From positions 1 through 5,543 of the forward strand of contig JAEWWQ010000401.1 in NCBI GenBank assembly GCA_023458855.1: DNA of 5,543 nt, in the 5' to 3' direction. The stretch comes from Bacillota bacterium. Lineage in GTDB: Bacteria > Bacillota > Clostridia > Lachnospirales > Lachnospiraceae. Within the stretch, counting starts at the first letter, position 1. The number at the start of each line of letters is the position of its first letter. Made by a program: the position numbers and the translations under genes. The notes beneath the pieces were generated by a model that saw only the letters and a program-made list of their open reading frames with translations, had not been told where the DNA came from and searched no databases. Positions 1 through 5,479 of this stretch are shown here, in pieces.

Positions 1-198
1 ACGCATGGGTGTTACCTTTGGAACCGATTTCCTTACTGTTTTTTCGTCTATATCATCCGAAAAGTCTTTTGTAGCTGACTTTTTATTTGTTTTCTCTGGT
101 ATCACATCATCTTCATCATCAAAGTATTCATCATCATAATCATAATTATCTTCATCATTTAGTTTCATTGCATTTAGGAACTTATCCATTACACCCAT
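1..198 (-). CDS. sepF: Cell division protein SepF, N-terminal part (cut by window edge)
   Basis: SepF is a cytoplasmic FtsZ-binding protein that tethers and bundles FtsZ at the membrane in Firmicutes. Only the first 66 codons are in the window. The visible part opens with MGVMDKFLNAMKL, the short amphipathic N-terminal helix typical of SepF membrane anchors. A very acidic Asp/Glu/Tyr linker follows (about residues 15-32), then a Lys/Ser-rich stretch. The conserved globular SepF domain would lie past the window edge. The start is supported by AAGGAG (minus strand, about 206-211) 7 nt before the ATG. It begins 29 nt after the yggS-type gene, the same order as ylmE-ylmF (sepF) in Bacillus and many Clostridia. 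The call rests on the N-terminal helix, the linker and the neighbour, since the core domain cannot be seen. Confidence 0.88.
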   Translation of the reverse strand, partial: MGVMDKFLNAMKLNDEDNYDYDDEYFDDEDDVIPEKTNKKSATKDFSDDIDEKTVRKSVPKVTPMR

Positions 199-227
199 AA
201 TAATTCTCCTTAATTAACCTTATGTTA

Positions 228-920
228 TTATATCTGATATTGTCTCACCCCAAAGATACCAGTTCCCACGCGAATCAATGTTGCGCCTTCCTGAGCTGCA
301 ACCTGATAATCACCAGACATACCCATCGAAAGTATATTCATAGTAACATTATCAATGTTTTTATTGCTTATGTCAACAGATAATTGTTTCAACTTTATGA
401 AAAATTGTCTGTTTTCTTCAGCATTTTCAACATATGGAGCTATTGTCATAAGACCATTTATCTTAATATTGGGAAGTTTACTGATTTGTGTAATCAGTTG
501 AACAGCTTCTTCTGCTGATGTCCCAAATTTGGTATCCTCTTCTGCTACATTCACTTCAATTAAGATATTTGCAGTCAGATTATGTCTGACTGCCTCCTTA
601 CTTATCTCAGCGGCTAATTTTAAGGAATCTACACTATGAATAAGAGCAGCTTTATCAATGATATATTTTACTTTATTACGTTGTAAATGCCCGATCATGT
701 GCCAACGGATATCTTTCGGGAGTACTTCGTATTTCTGTACAAGTTCCTGTACTTTATTTTCACCAAAATCACGACAGCCGTAGTCATATGCTTCCTGCAG
801 CATAGGGACTGGTTTTGTTTTACTCACTGCAATTAAAGTAACTTCACGGCTATCACGATCGCTATCTTCACATGCTTTTTTTATATTTTGTTCCACAATT
901 TTTATGTTTTCTGTTATCAT
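228..920 (-). CDS. yggS: YggS/PROSC family pyridoxal-phosphate homeostasis protein
   Basis: This is a cytoplasmic PLP-binding protein of the YggS/YlmE/PLPBP family, which buffers and delivers pyridoxal 5'-phosphate and affects amino acid balance; no enzyme reaction is established for the family. The 230 residues match the family's usual length and form one alanine-racemase-like TIM barrel. The PLP lysine is expected at K34 in AVSKTKP (31-37). Other family signatures are FGEN (52-55), WHMIGHLQRNK (73-83), KFG (131-133), and a C-terminal phosphate-binding stretch with SMGMSGDY (198-205) and RVGTGIFG (217-224). I chose the ATG at 920 because AGGAGGTG (928-935) sits 7 nt upstream. A longer reading frame opens at 962, but it would add 14 atypical residues and overlap the preceding gene's end. 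It lies 25 nt after the HlyD-like gene and 29 nt before sepF, so the three are probably co-transcribed. Confidence 0.95.
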   Translation of the reverse strand: MITENIKIVEQNIKKACEDSDRDSREVTLIAVSKTKPVPMLQEAYDYGCRDFGENKVQELVQKYEVLPKDIRWHMIGHLQRNKVKYIIDKAALIHSVDSLKLAAEISKEAVRHNLTANILIEVNVAEEDTKFGTSAEEAVQLITQISKLPNIKINGLMTIAPYVENAEENRQFFIKLKQLSVDISNKNIDNVTMNILSMGMSGDYQVAAQEGATLIRVGTGIFGVRQYQI

Positions 921-927
921 CTTAAAG

Positions 928-935
928 CACCTCCT
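928..935 (-). promoter_or_regulatory. Shine-Dalgarno site that sets the yggS start
   Basis: The minus strand reads AGGAGGTG here, a near-perfect match to the anti-Shine-Dalgarno sequence, ending 7 nt before the ATG at 918-920. This favours the shorter 230-residue protein over the frame opening at 962, which lies inside the end of the upstream gene. Confidence 0.85.
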
Positions 936-945
936 GTCATAAATC

Positions 946-2343
946 TTAGTGTATAAAATCATTCTCCCTTACAGTGGAAGCATCCAATACAATATAATCA
1001 TATACGCTTAAACCATATTGTGTATTTGACTGCACGATTGCATATTCTTCGTTTTGATAAAGAATATTGATTTGTTTGAAATCCGCATATCCTTTATTAA
1101 TATTATAGACACCGATCAAAGTCGCCTTTTTACTGATTGGATATTTATCCGTCGAATTGGGCTTAATAATATAATCTCCTATTTTTAAGGAGGAATCATC
1201 TACATAATAATCTTCATCCGTCGAATTATAGATAGTAGTTGCTACAAACTCGGTTGAAACACTGCCATCTTCTGCATATGACTCACGCATGAATCCATCA
1301 CTTGTTCCGTCGCCTCCTTTAGTGATGTAATCTTTTGGCACTAAGAAAAATTCCTTTTCAACAATGGAAGAAAGTGGAATCTTCAGGCCGGATTCTTCTG
1401 TATATTCCAATTCAAGATCGATAAACCTGTCCGCGCAGAAGGTTATCATCGAATTATTAAAAGCCAGTTCTGCATATTGACCGTCTTTGTTATTTATTAC
1501 CGTCGCTGTAGCCCATGATTCCTGTTGGTTTTTCAAAAATTTCACATTAACGTAAGGATCTTCTGTTAATTCGGCAGCTCTTTTTTCGTCAATCGGTATT
1601 ATGATTTTCCAGTTTTCGCTTGTACACAGTTTATAGACAGGATCGCCTTTACTTACCAAATCATTGCTGATTAATTGTTTCTTCTTATAATTGTCTGTAT
1701 TAAATGTGTCCGCACTGATATCTGATTCTTTTAGCGTCTCGTAGCCGTCAATATTATAGGAAACTATCCCGTCGTTCTTGGCACGGCCAAAATTGACCAT
1801 ACCGCTAAGACTGTTATCAGATAAAGAATTAATACTTTCTAATGTATTTGCATTGGATAATTTTAAAACAGTTCCCTGTATGTCATATTTAAAATCATAC
1901 ACATCACCATATGTTTTATTAGAATAAGTACTTGTAAATGATAAAATATCTGTTTTTAATTCAGAAATATTTTCATCAGTTAATGAGTTTTCACCTGAAG
2001 CAATATCCGGATTTAAGGTTTCCGATAATTTGCCGGATTCATCCACCGAATATACCAGATTATTAACGCCGACTTTTTCGCCCTCTCTTGCGTAATAATT
2101 AATATATCCTGAATAATCGCTATTTACGATTGTTTCATTCCGGATTGCAATCCCTTTATAAACATTTTCAACTGACAGAGTTCCCATGTTTACTTCATAA
2201 CCTATGATATGATTGGTCGTAAAGTAAAGAAAGACACAGATTATAATATAGATAAAGATAATACTGAATATAATAAGACCGATATTTATATTTAATGGTT
2301 TTCTGTATTTTCTTATGTTTTCAGAATTTCTTCTCGCCGCCAT
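946..2343 (-). CDS. HlyD-like membrane-anchored protein, orphan adaptor-type
   Basis: The function is not established. The 465 residues start with a short basic cytoplasmic tail (1-17) and one strong transmembrane helix (about 19-42). A large extracytoplasmic region follows. Residues about 50-102 (VYKGIAIRNE, then NSDYSGYINYYAREGEKVG) look like the first half of a biotinyl-lipoyl/barrel-sandwich domain, as in HlyD/MFP adaptors. A second glycine-containing hammerhead return appears near 190-240 (NDGIVSYNIDG, then ISNDLVSKGDPVYKL). The C-terminal part (about 245-460) is beta-rich and ends in a segment like an adaptor's membrane-proximal domain. The middle (about 105-185) is polar and Ser/Asn-rich, without an obvious long coiled coil. 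True HlyD proteins work with a transporter, but none is encoded in the window. AGGAGG (2354-2359) lies 10 nt before the ATG. Being first in an operon with yggS and sepF suggests an envelope or division role, which is inference. Confidence 0.7.
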   Translation of the reverse strand: MAARRNSENIRKYRKPLNINIGLIIFSIIFIYIIICVFLYFTTNHIIGYEVNMGTLSVENVYKGIAIRNETIVNSDYSGYINYYAREGEKVGVNNLVYSVDESGKLSETLNPDIASGENSLTDENISELKTDILSFTSTYSNKTYGDVYDFKYDIQGTVLKLSNANTLESINSLSDNSLSGMVNFGRAKNDGIVSYNIDGYETLKESDISADTFNTDNYKKKQLISNDLVSKGDPVYKLCTSENWKIIIPIDEKRAAELTEDPYVNVKFLKNQQESWATATVINNKDGQYAELAFNNSMITFCADRFIDLELEYTEESGLKIPLSSIVEKEFFLVPKDYITKGGDGTSDGFMRESYAEDGSVSTEFVATTIYNSTDEDYYVDDSSLKIGDYIIKPNSTDKYPISKKATLIGVYNINKGYADFKQINILYQNEEYAIVQSNTQYGLSVYDYIVLDASTVRENDFIH

Positions 2344-2368
2344 TAATTGCCAGCCTCCTGCCTTTCAG

Positions 2369-2397
2369 ATAATAAACGGCCCTCTGCCGAAAAAAAG
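2369..2397 (-). promoter_or_regulatory. Possible weak promoter for the HlyD-like/yggS/sepF operon
   Basis: A new transcript must start after the terminator unless readthrough feeds this operon. The minus strand has TATTAT at 2369-2374 as a possible -10. The -35 region 16-17 nt upstream falls in the terminator's T-run (TTTTTT or CTTTTT), a poor match to TTGACA. The leader would be only about 20 nt. Position makes it plausible, but the sequence match is weak. Confidence 0.25.
2377..2389 (-). repeat. Small GC hairpin directly after the terminator T-run
   Basis: CGGC (2377-2380) and GCCG (2386-2389) form a 4-bp all-GC stem with a 5-base loop. On the minus strand it begins immediately after the terminator's seven T's and is followed by TTTATT. 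It could be a minor backup hairpin or part of the next operon's leader. With so short a stem it may also be chance. Confidence 0.35.
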
Positions 2398-2427
2398 CCT
2401 CGGGAATGAAGCGTCATCCGAGGCTTT
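2390..2427 (-). terminator. Intrinsic terminator after the P-loop gene
   Basis: Bases 2394-2403 and 2418-2427 are perfect 10-bp inverted repeats (AAAGCCTCGG / CCGAGGCTTT). The stem continues, after a 2-base bulge (2404-2405), with four more pairs (2406-2409 with 2414-2417) closing on a 4-base loop. On the minus strand the hairpin is followed by seven T's (2396-2390). On the plus strand no T-run follows beyond the three T's within the stem, so it works in one direction. It starts 9 nt past the stop of the P-loop gene and separates the two transcription blocks. Confidence 0.93.
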
Positions 2428-2435
2428 GGTATGTA

Positions 2436-2855
2436 TTAAAGTGAAACAATAATCTTCGATTTCAAAGTATCCGGTATTTCATTTTCATCCAGAGAAATAC
2501 TTAATGTAAAATCAATATTAAACTTGTCACTAATTTTTTCTAATTTATTCACGGTATTTGAAATATCGCTCTGTTCTAAACAGGCATTTTTCAAAAAACA
2601 ATCCAAATACATTTGTTGCAAATCATGATCTTGTGAAATGATTCCACAGATGAACCCTATAAATTCGTCGCTGTTTGATATTAAATATTCCGGCACACTG
2701 ATCAGTCTGACTTTATTATTTAATTCATACATATTTTTTGTACTTTTATCCAGATAAACAATATTACCAGAAGCTTCCTTTACCTTTTTATTTACGGTAT
2801 CCAATAGATGCTTTGTTTTGCCCTTCCCCTTATTACCAACAATTAATTGAACCAT
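2436..2855 (-). CDS. Small P-loop protein of unknown function
   Basis: I do not recognise a characterised function. The 139-residue protein opens with a beta strand running straight into a canonical Walker A motif, VGNKGKGKTK (G7, G12, K13, T14), so nucleotide binding is likely. A second predicted strand, NIVYLD (31-36), ends in Asp, but whether it is a true Walker B is unclear. The middle (about 62-92) is helical, and the C-terminal part ends with two hydrophobic strands (FTLSISLDENE 116-126 and KIIVSL 134-139). There is no signal peptide or membrane segment, so it should be cytoplasmic. At this size it is much smaller than most P-loop ATPases. I recall similar clostridial proteins carrying the name twitching motility protein PilT, but it lacks the length and domains of PilT. 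The ATG follows AGGAGGG (2864-2870) by 8 nt. It has its own promoter (2926-2954) and is followed by a strong terminator. Confidence 0.85.
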   Translation of the reverse strand: MVQLIVGNKGKGKTKHLLDTVNKKVKEASGNIVYLDKSTKNMYELNNKVRLISVPEYLISNSDEFIGFICGIISQDHDLQQMYLDCFLKNACLEQSDISNTVNKLEKISDKFNIDFTLSISLDENEIPDTLKSKIIVSL

Positions 2856-2914
2856 AATTAAAACCCTCCTTAAGTAAATTCATCATTACATCAGAGCTGT
2901 TAATTGTGTCTTAA

Positions 2915-2935
2915 AACTTATGTTCATTATAAGTT
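2915..2935. repeat. Perfect 7-bp dyad over the -10 box and start site
   Basis: AACTTAT (2915-2921) and ATAAGTT (2929-2935) are perfect inverted repeats separated by 7 bases. The dyad covers the -10 hexamer (2926-2931) and the expected transcription start near 2919. That position suits a repressor operator. The repeat is short and AT-rich, so chance is a real alternative. Confidence 0.4.
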
Positions 2936-2954
2936 ATATCTAAGTAAAAAACAA
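2926..2954 (-). promoter_or_regulatory. SigA-type promoter of the P-loop gene
   Basis: The minus strand has TATAAT (2926-2931), a perfect -10 box, preceded at exactly 17 nt by TTGTTT (2949-2954), which matches the conserved TTG of the -35 consensus. Transcription would start near 2919, giving a leader of about 64 nt before the ATG at 2855. The -35 box begins only 3 nt past the carboxypeptidase stop codon, and no terminator hairpin separates the two genes. The P-loop gene could therefore be transcribed both from here and by readthrough from the rodA-mgsA-carboxypeptidase unit. Confidence 0.72.
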
Positions 2955-2957
2955 CCT

Positions 2958-3932
2958 TTAATTCGTTATTTCATCTAATAAATCCGACATTTCTGTGTAC
3001 AAAATTCCTCGTTCTTTTGAGCGTAATATAACTGAAATATAGGATTTTCCAGAAGTATCTTTTACATATATAATCAGACAATTCAAAGCTGAATTCGTTG
3101 TTCCGGTCTTACCACCCAATACGGTTACATTATCAGGTGCGCTATAAACCCCTTTCAGATATTGATTTGTTGTTTCAAAAGAAAGGCTCTTAGCTTCACC
3201 AAGACTATCATAGTATTGGGTATCATAGGATGTTGTCTGAATAATTTCAGAAAATTTTTCATATTTTAATGCCTCATTAAAAATCAAATATAAGTCATAG
3301 GCTGTAACGTAATGCTTTTCATCCTGCAGACCATGAGGATTCGTAAAATGACTATTGGTCGCTCCTATTGCTTGGGCTTCTTCATTCATCATCTCGGCAA
3401 ATCCTTCAACAGAACCACCAATGTGTTCTGCAATTGCAACAGCGGCATCGTTTGCAGAATAAATCAGTAATGCATGCAGTGCCTGATCAAGTGTTAAAGT
3501 ATCTCCCTCCTCAAGTCCGCATAATTGCGCGCCTGATTCGGTAATATGTGCATTTTTAGATACGGTAATAACATCATCGAGGTTTCCGTATTTCAATGCA
3601 ACCAAGGCAGTCATGATCTTAGTCAGACTGGCAGGATACATCTGTGCATGAATATTTTTTGCATATAATACTTCTGAATCTGTAAGATTGAACAATCCGG
3701 CAGCACCTGCTTCGCTCATATCTACATCAGTACCTTCCATAATATCGCCGGATGAGACACACAAATCAGACGCAAAAGAATCTGCTACTTCTGCATCTTT
3801 TGTTCCTGTAAGTGAAAAACTGCTTACAGACATCTCAGGGTCATATACCATATCATAAGTCTGTTTTGTGCATCCTGATAATACAAAACTGGTAATCAGG
3901 AAAGTACCAATACATAAATGTACTTTATTTAT
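2958..3932 (-). CDS. D-alanyl-D-alanine carboxypeptidase lipoprotein (S11 family); start codon unusual
   Basis: This is a low-molecular-weight penicillin-binding protein that would remove the terminal D-Ala from peptidoglycan stem pentapeptides outside the membrane. The S11 active site is complete. Numbering from the proposed start, these are SLTK (S102 nucleophile, K105), SAN (159-161) and KTG (275-277), with family signatures YPASLTKIMTAL and NPHGL. In the same frame upstream of the first ATG (3851) lies a signal peptide with lysine 3, a hydrophobic core and the lipobox LSGC (Cys 21), so the protein should be a lipoprotein with a Ser/Asp-rich linker before the catalytic domain. That stretch contains no ATG, GTG or TTG before an in-frame TAG; the best start is ATA at 3930-3932, giving 324 residues. 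It overlaps the mgsA stop by 8 nt. The protein ends soon after the catalytic domain and lacks the C-terminal PBP5 domain and anchor helix. The product call is firm; the exact start is not. Confidence 0.88.
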   Translation of the reverse strand: MNKVHLCIGTFLITSFVLSGCTKQTYDMVYDPEMSVSSFSLTGTKDAEVADSFASDLCVSSGDIMEGTDVDMSEAGAAGLFNLTDSEVLYAKNIHAQMYPASLTKIMTALVALKYGNLDDVITVSKNAHITESGAQLCGLEEGDTLTLDQALHALLIYSANDAAVAIAEHIGGSVEGFAEMMNEEAQAIGATNSHFTNPHGLQDEKHYVTAYDLYLIFNEALKYEKFSEIIQTTSYDTQYYDSLGEAKSLSFETTNQYLKGVYSAPDNVTVLGGKTGTTNSALNCLIIYVKDTSGKSYISVILRSKERGILYTEMSDLLDEITN

Positions 3933-4320
3933 ACATTTCCCGCCACTCTAAATCTCCTCTATCCAAAGATTTGATCAACAATTCTGCGGAAGCAAGATTT
4001 GTTGCCAAAGGAATGTTATGCATATCACATAAACGGAGAACATTATTTACATCTGGTTCATGAAGCTTGGGATTTAGCGGATCCCTTAGGAAGATAACCA
4101 AATCAATCTGGTTATGTTCTATCTGCGCACCAATCTGTTGTTCTCCGCCAAGGTGCCCCGCCAGATATTTATGAACTGTTAAATTCGTAACTTCTTCCAC
4201 CAGTCTTCCAGTAGTTCCTGTTGCATATAAATCGTTTTTACTTAGTATCCCTCTATATGCAATACAAAAATTTTGCATTAGTTTTTTCTTTGCATCATGT
4301 GCTATTAAAGCAATATTCAT
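3925..4320 (-). CDS. mgsA: Methylglyoxal synthase
   Basis: MgsA is a cytoplasmic lyase that turns dihydroxyacetone phosphate into methylglyoxal and phosphate, a bypass of lower glycolysis used when phosphate is short or sugar phosphates build up. The 131 residues are near the length of the Bacillus enzyme. Signatures are IALIAHD (3-9), the phosphate-binding YATGTTGRL (32-40), LGGEQQIGA (57-65), IFLRDPLNP (76-84), HEPDVNN (87-93) and IPLATNLASAE (103-113). Relative to E. coli MgsA, D9, D80, H87 and D90 match D20, D91, H98 and D101. The catalytic base D71 (in GGDQQ) is replaced by Glu 60. The start at 4320 is set by homology and by GGGAGA (4328-4333) 7 nt upstream; the open frame further upstream is the shadow of rodA. 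It starts 14 nt after rodA stops and overlaps the carboxypeptidase start. Confidence 0.95.
   Translation of the reverse strand: MNIALIAHDAKKKLMQNFCIAYRGILSKNDLYATGTTGRLVEEVTNLTVHKYLAGHLGGEQQIGAQIEHNQIDLVIFLRDPLNPKLHEPDVNNVLRLCDMHNIPLATNLASAELLIKSLDRGDLEWREMYK
3939..3944 (-). promoter_or_regulatory. Candidate weak ribosome binding site for the carboxypeptidase ATA start
   Basis: The minus strand reads GGCGGG here, one mismatch from the GGAGG core, 6 nt before the ATA at 3930-3932. A better AGAGGAG (3954-3960) lies 21 nt before that codon, which is too far for direct use. Both are inside mgsA, so initiation may depend on ribosomes finishing mgsA. Confidence 0.35.
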
Positions 4321-4327
4321 ACTACCA

Positions 4328-4333
4328 TCTCCC
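4328..4333 (-). promoter_or_regulatory. Shine-Dalgarno site that sets the mgsA start
   Basis: The minus strand reads GGGAGA here, 7 nt before the ATG at 4318-4320, and the site begins close to the rodA stop codon (TGA at 4335-4337). This spacing fits translational coupling between rodA and mgsA and argues against the longer upstream open frame. Confidence 0.75.
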
Positions 4334-4334
4334 A

Positions 4335-5444
4335 TCAATATTTTTTTGTACTTTGTAACCGTACATTTAAAACAAAACCCATACCCAGAAAAAGACTTAC
4401 TAAAGAGGTCAGTCCATAGCTTACAAAAGGAAGCGGTATTCCAGTATTCGGCAACAGACCTGTTGCGACCGATATATTCATAAAACTCTGGAAACCGACC
4501 AGTGCCGCCATTCCGGTACAAATGAGGGTACCTGCCAAATCTTTTGATTTTTTGGCAATCATAATACATTTTAATGTTATGAACACCATAAGTAAAATGA
4601 CGATACAGCTACCTATAAATCCTAATTCTTCCCCTATGATCGCAAATATGAAATCTGTTTGAGGTTCCGAAATAAAATTTCCGTTTTTTACAGAACCAAT
4701 AATATTATTATTCAGTCCTTTTCCAAATAACTGACCAGATCCGATTGCGGTAATAGCGTTTGCCTGCTGGTAACCTTCAGCATTTGCGTATTTAGCAGGT
4801 TGTAGCCACGCAAGGATTCTGGTTTGCTGATAATCTTTGATAAGATCCTGTTCAGGTTGTAAAACGATACTTAAAAAAATTATAAAAGCTGGAACAGCAA
4901 CAGCCAAAATTCCAAATATGATTTTATAACTCAACCCACCAATAAACAACAATGCACAGAATATCAGTCCAATCATAATACTAGTTGATAAATCTGGCTG
5001 TGCATAGATTAATAGCAAAGGTGGAAACAGCAACATAACAAGCATAACAAGCGTACGGAAAGTATTCAAAGTACTCCTATGTTTCATAATAAACTGTGCA
5101 TAAAATAAAATCAATATTATTTTAGCAGTTTCCGATGGTTGGAACTGTATGCCTAATATAATAATCCATCGCTGCGCGCCTCCCACTTCTTTACCGAAGA
5201 GAGTTACTGATAAAAGCAAAGCTATGTTTATAAAATAAAGTACCCAGTAGAAGTTCAAAAAGAAAGAATAATCAAATAATGAGATGACTATCATCAGAAA
5301 AACACCGAGTATCAATCCCATAAGCTGCTTGTCCTGTACAGATTCTTTTGCACTTCCCACTGCCAGAACCCCAATCACAGAGATGACTACTAACATGAAT
5401 ACTAATCCAAAATCATAATTTTTAAGTTTATATCGTTTTAACAT
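4335..5444 (-). CDS. rodA: RodA-type SEDS peptidoglycan glycosyltransferase
   Basis: This is a polytopic SEDS-family membrane protein that polymerises lipid II into glycan strands, working with a class B penicillin-binding protein. The 369 residues give about ten hydrophobic segments. Family motifs in order are GAQRWI (89-94), FQPSE (101-105), AQPDLSTS (148-155), a large extracytoplasmic loop (about 193-260), SEPQTDFIFAIIGEELG (259-275) and NTGIPLPFVSYG (333-344). D264 in TDFIFA is the expected catalytic aspartate (E. coli RodA D262, by my alignment). W93 matches another residue important in Bacillus RodA. FtsW and SpoVE share this fold. RodA is favoured by the short N-terminus, the TDFIFA loop and the probable minE neighbour, but the paralogue choice is not certain. 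AGAGGA (5451-5456) lies 6 nt before the ATG. It is 35 nt after the preceding gene and 14 nt before mgsA, with no terminator between. Confidence 0.92.
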   Translation of the reverse strand: MLKRYKLKNYDFGLVFMLVVISVIGVLAVGSAKESVQDKQLMGLILGVFLMIVISLFDYSFFLNFYWVLYFINIALLLSVTLFGKEVGGAQRWIIILGIQFQPSETAKIILILFYAQFIMKHRSTLNTFRTLVMLVMLLFPPLLLIYAQPDLSTSIMIGLIFCALLFIGGLSYKIIFGILAVAVPAFIIFLSIVLQPEQDLIKDYQQTRILAWLQPAKYANAEGYQQANAITAIGSGQLFGKGLNNNIIGSVKNGNFISEPQTDFIFAIIGEELGFIGSCIVILLMVFITLKCIMIAKKSKDLAGTLICTGMAALVGFQSFMNISVATGLLPNTGIPLPFVSYGLTSLVSLFLGMGFVLNVRLQSTKKY

Positions 5445-5479
5445 ATAGATTCCTCTGGTCGGTAGTAGAATAGAATTCC

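Noticed and set aside
96..166. Repetitive trinucleotide-like stretch rich in CAT and ATC, considered as a tandem repeat
   Set aside because: It encodes the acidic Asp/Glu linker of SepF with mixed codons. Units are not regular, and such linkers are normal in the family.
921..962. A 14-residue N-terminal extension of the YggS protein
   Set aside because: It overlaps the end of the HlyD-like gene, is not typical of the family, and AGGAGGTG is placed correctly for the ATG at 920.
2436..2855. Calling the P-loop protein PilT
   Set aside because: PilT is a hexameric ATPase of about 340 residues with Asp and His boxes, and no other pilus gene is present. Only Walker A is shared.
3849..3851. ATG as the carboxypeptidase start
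   Set aside because: It is the first in-frame ATG, but it would discard a clear lipoprotein signal peptide just upstream in the same frame, and an extracytoplasmic enzyme needs export.
4321..4569. A long open frame extending mgsA upstream by 83 residues, overlapping rodA in another frame
   Set aside because: The extension is unlike any MgsA N-terminus and lies antiphase to well-conserved RodA motifs. A good Shine-Dalgarno site and family homology place the start at 4320.
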